From the NCBI GenBank assembly GCA_963745675.1, contig CAVUYM010000022.1:168906-232905 (forward strand): a DNA stretch of 64,000 bases, read 5' to 3'. Position numbers and translations under genes: made by a program. The notes under the pieces are model-generated. The model ran no database searches, was not told the origin of the DNA, and was given only the letters and a program-made list of their open reading frames with translations. Below, one piece after another: positions 57,021-64,000 of the stretch; within the stretch, counting starts at the first letter, position 1; every line of letters begins with the position of its first letter. The stretch is from JAUIIK01 sp963745675 (GTDB lineage Bacteria; Chloroflexota; Chloroflexia; Thermomicrobiales; CFX8).

Positions 57021-57961
57021 GTGTCTGAGCCTAAGCGTCATCACATCATACCGGCGAGCTACCTAGAGGGATTTCGAGATCCTGACCCCGAGAACGGGTC
57101 CAGTATCAGAGTCTGGGTCTATAGAATCCCACAGGAGCATGGGCCGTTCCTGGTTAGCCCAACGAACGTGGCGGTTGAAAAGTTCTTCAACACATTCGAG
57201 TTGGATACGGGAGAGCGGAATTATTCAGCGGAGGTCTTCCTTGCAGACGAGATTGATGTCTTCATTCGACATTGGAGAGAATTGCCGACCGCTCAACTAG
57301 ATACTTTGCCTTTGCAGGATCGGGCTGACATCGCGAACTATGTAACTCATTTGTGGTTGCGAACGCAGCACACCCGAGATCAGTTCGTAGAGTTCATTGC
57401 GTCCATCGAGGATCCTCATCTGGCGGACGAACAGCAGCAAGAGCTAAACAGAGTCTTTAAGCGATCACTACGAGAATGAAGGCAAGCGCGATCTCATAGA
57501 GATCAGTCTGGGCAGTGCAGATCAGCGCGCTCAGTTCCTGGTGCAAATGAACTGGAGCATTCAGCACGCGCCAGAAGGTAAGACATTCATTACCTCTGAC
57601 AATCCTGTAGTGCGATTGCTGCCACCGTGGATTCCGAGCGGTGATGCCGATGCATACGGAGGGCTTGCTCACCAAGGACATCAATGTTGGTGTTCCTGTT
57701 GATGCATCAACCTTCCTGCACATTTCTTGGAAGGCTGGAGAAGAAGGGCACACAACGATTTCGGAAGATGGAGTAGATGCTTTGAACAGGCAGACTCTCC
57801 AATATGCGCACCGAATCTGTCATTGGCTCAAGCAAACAGGTGCTGGCTCAGTTGATCGAAGAATAGTAAGTCGGCCCTGTCACCCTCGGGATCGGCCAGT
57901 TTTCACTGATATCGAGATCTTTAGATGCGCATACTGCCTAACCGGATTGGAAGTAAACTGA
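57021..57961 (+). CDS. DUF4238 family protein, frameshifted
   Basis: About 313 residues from GTG 57021 (VSEPKRHHIIPASYLEGFRDP), preceded by GGAAG at 8 nt; ATG 56991 is possible. DUF4238 proteins begin with the same xxHHxxPxxYLxxF signature (here KRHHIIPASYLEGF) and contain the FxTSDNPV motif, seen here as KTFITSDNPVVRLLPP. Also IRVWVYRIPQ, VAVEKFFNTFE (the usual A.ekffYt), and LADEIDVFIRHWRELP. Breaks lie near 57470 and 57660; the end is ISWKAGEEG ... LQYAHRICHWLK. The family is of unknown biochemical role but is frequent on mobile and defence islands. It is divergent from the HEPN gene. Confidence 0.72.
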
Positions 57962-57979
57962 CAGGCATCTTGACAAGCA
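57959..57979 (+). repeat. Subterminal repeat, right copy
   Basis: 21-bp unit starting TGACAGGCATCTTGACAAGC, matching 53627-53647 with two mismatches and in the same orientation. It starts at the stop codon of the DUF4238 gene and lies about 105 bp inside the right att repeat. Confidence 0.6.
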
Positions 57980-58084
57980 CGCCGAGATGAGACGAGATTA
58001 CTGCTGACTGTTCACCGACACATAATCCCTGAAAACATGGGAAAAGAAGCACCCCAGATCAGGCCGGATAACCACTCCGTCGAA

Positions 58085-58138
58085 CTCAAAAACCGTTGGC
58101 CGCAAGGTCGTGTGGGTTCGACTCCCACCTTCGGCACC
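58085..58138 (+). repeat. Right attachment-like repeat (partial tRNA-Leu, 54 bp)
   Basis: Exact copy of 53501-53554, i.e. the 3' part of tRNA-Leu(CAA) from the anticodon loop on, without the 5' half. It cannot make a tRNA, and marks the right junction of the island. Confidence 0.92.
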
Positions 58139-58182
58139 GCTCGGGCAAGCAATGACGACGGTGGGAGCCTTTCAGTGTTGGG

Positions 58183-60137
58183 CTATTCTTCGCGAACCCA
58201 ATCGGCGATGTTCCAGACTTCGTTGGACCAGCCGGATGGCCGCAGGCCGCTCATACCGTTCTTGACGGCGTAGGTCTGGAGGCGCCAGACGAGCGGGATC
58301 TCGACGACATTGTCGACGATGATGTCGTTCAGCCTGATGAAGAGTTCGTTCTGCGTCTCAGGGTCAAGTTCCACCTTGGCCTGCAACCAGGTGGCGTTGT
58401 ACTCATCGCTCGCCGGTGTCCCGAACCAACGGGATGAATTGCCGCGCACCCAGTCGTTCGACTTCTGCGGGATGTCGGTCGCGATGTCGATCGACTTGTA
58501 AAGACCCATGTAATCGATCGGATAGAGCGTCCCGGCCGACGACCACATACCCATATCGGCGTAGAACTTCGTCCAGGTGTCGGGGTTGCCGACGTCTCCA
58601 GAGAAGTAGACGCTACTTTCGATGGCCTTGATCTCAACCTTGATGCCCAACGTCCTCGTAGGCTTGCTTGATGATCTCCTGGGTCTTCTGACGAACTGAA
58701 TTGACCGTCGTCTGGAATACAAAGCGGGCTTCGTAGTCGCCCTTCGTGCGCACGCCGTTGGCGACTTCCCAGCCGGCATCGTCGAGCGTCTGCGCGGCCT
58801 TCTCGATGTTGAATTCGAAGGAGGTGTTTGGTGACGCAAAGCGCGGCGGACCGGGGAGCGTGTTCGCCGTCGCTTCTCCCGATGGTCCATAGAGCTGAGT
58901 TGCTATTGATTCGCGATCGATGAGCAAGGCCATCGCCTGACGGAACTCCAGTTCGGAGATAGCCGGGTGACGGGTAGTGATGCTCGCTTTCTCGCCGTCG
59001 ACCTCCACATTGGGATCGCTGAACTGCAGGACGACCCGCTCGACGGTGGAAGCTCGCGTCGAACCGATCGAGCCAACGCCACCATCCTCCATCGCAGCCA
59101 GCAATTCCGGTTCAACTTGAAGGAAGGGGGCAAAGTCAAAGTCACCGGTTTCCAATACGGCACGGGCAGCCGAGGTTGCGTCGCCGCCGCCTTTGAGTTC
59201 GACGGAGTCGAAGCCAGGTTTGCCGGCGTCCCAATAGTTTTCGTTGATCTCGTAGGAAACGGTGTCGCCTGGCTTGAACTCGCTAACGCGGAAGGGCCCC
59301 GTTCCTATCGGATTGAGGTTGAAGGGCGCGTCTTGCGCGTCGGCGCCGATCCAGTCGCTCAGGAGGTGTTCAGGCATGATGATGCCGGTTGTCGCAGTGA
59401 AGGCATTGAACCAGTCGGGTACAGGCTCGGTGAACGTCACAAGTACCGTCTGCGCATCTATCGCTTCGACCGACTCGATCGCCGCATAGCTTCCTGCGGT
59501 GGAGGTCGCTGAGTCGGGATGGGTCACATATTGCCATGTGAAAACGACATCATCGGCGGTGAACGGCTCGCCATCGTGCCAGAGGACGCCTTCTCCTTAA
59601 CCTCCAGGTGACGCTCGTGCCATCGGCGGCAACGTCGCCATTTTCGAGCGACGGGATTTCGCTCGCGAGGATCGGAACGAGCTCGCCATCTGGATCGAAG
59701 TCCGCCAGCGGTTCGGCATAGATCCGAACCGCGAATGTGTCTTTTCCGCCCTGCGCCAGGTGGGCGTTGAGGATCGTCGCGGCTTGCCAGGCGATGATAT
59801 TCAGCCGTCCTCCACCGCCAGCTGCCGACGGCTCGGTCGTGGCGGTCGGCGCTGTTTCTTCGGTTGTAGCAGTTGGCTGATTGTTGGCCGTCGTGGCCGT
59901 TGGATCTTCGCTGGCCGGTGTCGCAGTTGGGTCCGCGCCTTGCGGTGTGTCGGTCGGTTGGGAGCCGCCATCTGATGACGTGGCAGTCGGATCCTGACTC
60001 GCCCCGTCGTCATCGTCATCGTCGCCACCACAGGCGGCGAGCAGGCCGGCAATGACCGGAGCCGAGAGCCCGAGCTGCAAACTGCGCCGGAGGACATCGC
60101 GACGTGAGAAGTTCCCAGCGATTATTTCTTCGTACAT
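58183..60137 (-). CDS. ABC transporter substrate-binding lipoprotein, oligopeptide type (SBP_bac_5), two frameshifts
   Basis: About 650 residues from ATG 60137. It has a twin-arginine-style lipoprotein signal FSRRDVLRRSLQLGLSAPVIAGLLAACGG (RR motif plus lipobox Cys). A long acidic then Thr/Pro/Ala linker follows (about 40-115). The binding domain begins LNIIAWQAATILNAHL, ADFDPDGELVPILASEIPSLENG, TSVTWRL. A break near 59600 continues as GVLWHDGEPFTADDVVFTWQYM; then NPIGTGPFRVSEFKPGDTVSYEINENYWDAGKPGFDSV. A second break near 58650 continues as LGIKVEIKAIESSVYFSG. The final IPLVWRLQTYAVKNGMSGLRP is typical. Permease and ATPase genes are not adjacent. Its stop lies 45 bp from the island's right junction. 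Confidence 0.9.
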
Positions 60138-60352
60138 ACTATGAGAATTCCATTCTTCAGGTTTAACACTTACACCTAACGTACAGAGTTAACGTACGCC
60201 GAAGGCAGTAAATTCCCGCGCCTTGCTTTCGGAGCATTGGTAGTCACTGAATCTACGTTTGGGACTATTGCGCCAACAGGCAATATTGCCTCTTTCCGTG
60301 CTACTCTGGTCTTGACTGAAGTTGATCGTCAGAAACGAAGGTGCGGGGCAGC
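60138..60352. other. Divergent intergenic region
   Basis: 215 bp between the substrate-binding lipoprotein gene (-) and the repeat-domain gene (+). It is relatively AT-rich near 60140-60200 and 60270-60330. No convincing promoter pair or operator was identified. Confidence 0.35.
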
Positions 60353-63081
60353 ATGCTGCGATCCAGAAATCTTGTTGTACTCGGGGCCGCTGGCTCCCTC
60401 GTGTTGCTGATTGCGGTCTATCTGAGTGTGGCCGCCGTCGCTCCAGGCAACGCGGCATTCCAGGCACGCTGGGAACGCACCGACGAACCCGTCAAGAGCG
60501 CCCAGGTTTCACGTACCTGGATCTGGGGGCCAGAGGCGAACACCACCGTCCTCACCGAAGCCTATTCCGATGCTCCCGGCGGCACGCGCCAGGTGCAGTA
60601 CTATGACAAGTCCCGCATGGAGATCAACAATCCCAACGGCAATCCGGACGATCTCTTCTACGTCACCAACGGCCTGCTCGTCATCGAGCTGATGACCGGT
60701 CAGCGGCAGGTGGGCGATAACAGCTTCGAGCAATACAGCCCGGCCCTCGTCAACGTGGCCGGTGACGCCGATGATCCGACCGGTCCGACCTACGCCACTA
60801 TGGCTTCGTTGCGCAACCTGCCAGCGGGAGCAGATGGCGCGACGCTCACCCAGCGGGTGAACCGAGCCGGTGTGGTGACGAACGATCCGTCGTTAGCCGC
60901 CCAGGCCATCGCGAACGCACAGCGTCTGACGGTGCCGGGGATCGACCACCAGATCGCGGCGCCCTTCTGGGACTTCATGAATTCGAGCGGGACGGTGCTG
61001 GTTGGCGGGAACTACGTCAGCCAGGCGTTGTTCACCAACCCCTACTACGCGACCGGATTCCCGATCACGGAAGCCTACTGGGCGAATGTGAAGGTGGCGG
61101 GACCTACAGAGATGTGTTGATGCAGTGTTTCGAGCGACGTTGTCTGACCTACACGCCGGGCAACAGTCGCTGGCTTTGCGACCGAGGCGGGCAATGTCGG
61201 TCAGCACTACTACACCTGGCGCTACGAGCAGAGCAGCGCGACAGCGACAGCGACCGAGCCGGGTCGTCGATCAGCGACTGCGACTGGAACGGCGTCGGCA
61301 ACTGGTACAGCATCGGCATCGCAACCGGCACGGCGTCGGCGACGAGACAGCTCCGGCGACATCGACGGCGACGACGGTGCCGGCCACGAACTACGTATAT
61401 GACTCCAAGTTCGGCCTGCAGAGCGATCCCGACCGCACATTGGGCTTGCCGTACGGATCTGACTTTGATTCGGCCGGCAATCTGTACGTTGCTGATTGGA
61501 GTAGGATCGAGTCCAGAAGTACGATGCCGCACGGCAAGTTTGTGACCCAATGGGGAACGACTGGAAGCGGGAACGGCCAATTCTAGACAACCCGCGGGAC
61601 ATCGCGATCGACTACTTCCAATAATGTTTACGTACCGACGGAGACAACGATCGGGTGCAGAAGTTCGATCAGAACGGACAGTACCTGATGCAATGGGGGA
61701 TGTCTGGCGTTGGAGACGGGGATTTTGATCGCCCAACCGATATTGCGATCGATTCGGCCGGCAACGTCTATATAACTGACTACGGCAACGACCGCGTGCA
61801 GAAGTTCAACAGCCAGGGTGTCTACTCATTCCAGTGGGGCACTACTGGATCAGCAACGGCGAGTTTGACTTCCGCCGGCATAGCGATCAGTTCGGACAAC
61901 ACGGTCTACGTCACCGATTAGGTCAATGATCGCATACAGGTCTTCGATCAGAATGGCGGATATCTTCGAAAATGGGGAAGCCCGGGACCGGAAACAATGA
62001 GTATGAAGATCCCTGGGGAATCGCGCTCAGCCCCGATGGCGCGCTGTGTCTACATCGTGGACCACTACAATCACAGGATACAGGTCACCGACACACAGGG
62101 CGTCTTCAGAGAACGATGGGCTCAGGGCGAGCGGAGCCGGGAAGTTTGATCCCCAAGCTTTGTCGGGTTGCATTCCAACGAGATGGTCTACGTCGCAGAC
62201 GAGACAATATCGAATCGAAATGATCTCGACCGCAGACGGCAGCTACTGGGCCAGATCACCGGCGACAGCCGGGGACGCTTCAACACGCCGTTGGGCTGAC
62301 GCTCGAGCGACGGCAACATCATCGTCGTCGATTGACTTTAATCAGGTCAAGCCTTCACGCCCGGCCGGCAGCTACATCACCGAGTGGGGCGATCCCGGCT
62401 CCGAAGCCCCACGGAACAGCCGCTGGACGTCCCGATAGATGTGGCCGCGATAGCCTGGGCAACATCTACGTGACTGATAGCGAACAATGACCGTATCGTC
62501 AAGTACACCCCGCTGGGTAGCAGTTGACAAGTTGGGGCGGGACCGGCGCCGGCAACGGCCAGTTCGACGCCCCCAGCGGCATCGCCGTCGATGCGAGCGA
62601 CAATATCTACGTCGCGCGATGCTGGTAATAACCGCATCCAGAAATTCACCTCCAGTGGCAGCTTCCTTGGAGCGCCTGGGGATCGATGGGCAACGGAACG
62701 GCCAATTCGACCGACCTGGCGGCGTCGCAGTCTGGGGTAACTCGGTCTACGTGACTGACCTGACCATCACCTCATCCAGCAGTTCGACCTTAACGGCAAC
62801 TACGTGCGTCATTGGGGCAGCTTCGGGACCGGTGATGGCCAGTTCAACGTCCCGTCATTCATTGCGGTCGATAGTGCGGGGTAATCTATGTGACGGACTG
62901 GGGCAACAACCGGGTGCAGAAGTTCACGCCGGAAGGTGTCTACTAGGAGCAGTTTGGGACGACCGGTAGCGGAGACGGGCAGTTCAGCAACCCGCTGGGG
63001 ATTGCGATCTACGCGAACGGCAACGTCGTATGTAGCCGACAGTAGAACAACGCGGATACAGATCTTCAGTCCAGCGTCGTA
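60353..63081 (+). pseudogene. Secreted Chloroflexota repeat-domain protein with decayed NHL-repeat tail
   Basis: ATG 60353 starts a signal peptide or anchor (LRSRNLVVLGAAGSLVLLIAVYLSVAAVAPGNAAF). The intact part (256 residues) holds RTWIWGPEANT, VQYYDKSRMEINNPNGNP, YVTNGLLVIELMTGQ, FWDFMNSSGTVLVGG, and YATGFPITEAYWANVKV. One base is missing near 61102, after which RDVLMQCFERRCLTYTPGN and GNVGQHYYTWRYEQ appear in other frames, then a Thr/Ala linker. From about 61380 to 63080 NHL repeats (DSAGNLYVADW, DSAGNVYITDYGNDRVQKF, GVYSFQWGTTGS) are cut by many frameshifts and by in-frame stops that look like substitutions (TAG at 61919). Decay or very poor local sequence. Confidence 0.7.
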
Positions 63082-63220
63082 GAAGTGTAATTTGCAGGTC
63101 GATCGGAGGAGCGTTCCTATCTCGAACGCTCCTCATGCTATATTGGCGGGATAAGTGAGTGACCGGCAGCCGCACACTTCCCGAGCATGGTCATAGGCTA
63201 TTGCATAATGAGGGGCCGAT

Positions 63221-64000
63221 ATGTCTGCGATCCTGAAATTCGTTGCACTCGCTGGCGTCGCCTCCCTCCTGTTGCTCATCGTCGTCTATCTGAGCGTAGC
63301 GGCCGTCGCCCCGGGCAACGCCGCCTTCCAGGCACGCTGGGAACGCACCGACGAACCCGTCAAGAGCGGCCAGGTCTCGCGCACCTGGATCTGGGGACCG
63401 GAAGCCAACACCACCATCCTGACCGAAGCCTATTCCGATGCTCCCGGCGGCACCCGGCAGGTGCAGTACTATGACAAGTCCCGCATGGAGATCAACAATC
63501 CCACCGGCAACGCCGACGACCTCTTTTACGTCACCAACGGGCTGCTCGTCGTCGAGTTGATGACCGGCCAGCTGCAAGTCGGCGACAACAGCTTCGAGCA
63601 GTACAGCCCGGCCAACGTCAATGTGGCCGGTGACGCTGACGATCTGACCGGACCGACCTATGCGACGCTGGCCACGCTGCGCAACCTGCCAGCGGGAGCC
63701 GACGGCGCGACGCTCACCCAGCGGGTGAACCGTGCTGGCGTGGTGACGAACGATCCAGTCATTGGCAGCGCCAGAACTGTCGGTGGCCAGCGTCTGACGG
63801 TGCCGGGCATCGATCACCAGATCGCAGCGCCCTTCTGGGACTTCATGAACTCGAGCGGGACGGTGCTGGTCGGCGGTCAGTATGTCTGCCAGGCATTGTT
63901 CACGAACGCCTACTACGCGACCGGTTTCCCGATCACGGAAGCCTACTGGGCGAATGTGAAGGTCGGGGGGACCTACAGAGATGTGTTGATGCAGTGTTTC
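63221..64000 (+). CDS. Secreted Chloroflexota repeat-domain protein, paralogue of the previous gene, partial
   Basis: ATG 63221 (GAGGGG upstream at 5 nt). 260 codons are visible, running off the window in DVLMQCF. Same order as the preceding locus: signal LKFVALAGVASLLLLIVVYLSVAAVAPGNAAFQ, RTWIWGPEANTTILTEAYSD, VQYYDKSRMEINNPTGN, YVTNGLLVVELMTGQLQVGDNSF, FWDFMNSSGTVLVGGQYV, YATGFPITEAYWANVKVGGTY. Protein identity with the first copy is high over this stretch (most residues unchanged), so the two are a tandem duplication. Here the GGGGGG-ACC region keeps the frame that is lost upstream at 61102. An NHL tail is expected beyond the window. Confidence 0.85.
   Translation, partial: MSAILKFVALAGVASLLLLIVVYLSVAAVAPGNAAFQARWERTDEPVKSGQVSRTWIWGPEANTTILTEAYSDAPGGTRQVQYYDKSRMEINNPTGNADDLFYVTNGLLVVELMTGQLQVGDNSFEQYSPANVNVAGDADDLTGPTYATLATLRNLPAGADGATLTQRVNRAGVVTNDPVIGSARTVGGQRLTVPGIDHQIAAPFWDFMNSSGTVLVGGQYVCQALFTNAYYATGFPITEAYWANVKVGGTYRDVLMQCF

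Larger units (their letters stand above)
53555..58138. mobile_element. 4.6-kb genomic island integrated at tRNA-Leu(CAA)
   Basis: Bounded by identical 54-bp direct repeats. Contents, left to right: PIN-like nuclease gene (+), a stretch of remnants, a HEPN-type gene (-) and a DUF4238 gene (+). The A+T content is visibly higher than in the flanks (for example 53.7-54.9 and 56.2-57.9 kb), and no gene resembles the housekeeping content around it. No integrase, excisionase or replication gene is recognisable, so it may be a satellite element mobilised in trans, or a remnant that has lost its integrase (perhaps from the gene-poor 54.9-55.6 kb part). Confidence 0.8.

Noticed and set aside
61102..61122. 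TGA after a Cys codon in the first tandem paralogue as a second selenocysteine site
   Set aside because: Comparison with the paralogue at 63.97 kb shows that a base is missing in the preceding G-run; the TGA exists only in the shifted frame.
61919..61921. In-frame TAG in the NHL region read as pyrrolysine or recoding
   Set aside because: The region also contains many frameshifts and other stops, and the expected residue is the Tyr of a TDYxNDR repeat; a substitution or error is simpler.
1..64000. CRISPR arrays, rRNA genes, prophage or insertion sequences
   Set aside because: No regularly spaced repeats, no rRNA-like conserved blocks, and no transposase or phage structural motifs were seen; the only mobile signal is the tRNA-Leu island and one foldback element.

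Overview
The window looks like chromosomal DNA of a Chloroflexota bacterium, most like Thermomicrobia/Sphaerobacter relatives. This is inferred from protein style: a helicase-associated XPB-N-like protein, an ECF sigma factor with its usual small partner, secreted proteins built from Chloroflexota-type FGxPIS/QYFE repeats, and many secreted beta-propellers. GC is fairly high except in one low-GC island. Many conserved genes, including essential ones (guaA, argS), are split by single-base frameshifts next to perfectly intact genes (ffh, serA, ALDH). This is better explained by residual indel errors in a long-read or metagenome assembly than by real decay, so I annotate such genes as single loci with the approximate break points.

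1-7.0 kb: end of a helicase-associated protein, a large M14-type zinc carboxypeptidase (-), a possible ssDNA-annealing-like protein, guaA and an NTF2-like lipoprotein. 7.0-10.8 kb: a truncated Uma2 nuclease and a badly broken HEAT-repeat/beta-propeller gene. 10.9-15.2 kb: a minus-strand operon ffh - sseA - small unknown - thioredoxin/NHL protein. The last gene has an in-frame TGA exactly at the first cysteine of its CINC redox motif, followed by a perfect hairpin in bacterial SECIS position. I read it as a selenoprotein (UxxC). 15.4-21.6 kb: secreted matrixin protease with CARDB repeats, Asp-box lipoprotein, MFS exporter, VOC protein. 21.6-26.1 kb: two divergent ClC anion transporters with CBS and TrkA_C tails. 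26-39.5 kb: argS, aldehyde dehydrogenase, leucyl aminopeptidase, class A beta-lactamase-like protein, CoA-transferase, ureidoglycine aminohydrolase, serA and a HAD phosphatase. A 135-bp foldback element lies between two convergent genes.

39.5-53.3 kb: subtilase carrying the repeat domain, ECF sigma factor with a truncated partner, gamma-glutamyltransferase, a FluG-like pair (amidohydrolase + glutamine-synthetase-like enzyme), MFS exporter, L,D-transpeptidase, nucleoside hydrolase. 53.47 kb: tRNA-Leu(CAA). Its 3' 54 nt are repeated exactly at 58.09 kb, bounding a 4.6-kb low-GC island that carries a PIN-like nuclease gene, a HEPN-type gene (with an RNRVMH motif) and a DUF4238 gene, but no recognisable integrase. 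This is a probable small defence or toxin island. 58-64 kb: an oligopeptide-type substrate-binding lipoprotein and two tandem paralogues of a secreted protein; the first has a decayed NHL-repeat tail and the second runs off the window.
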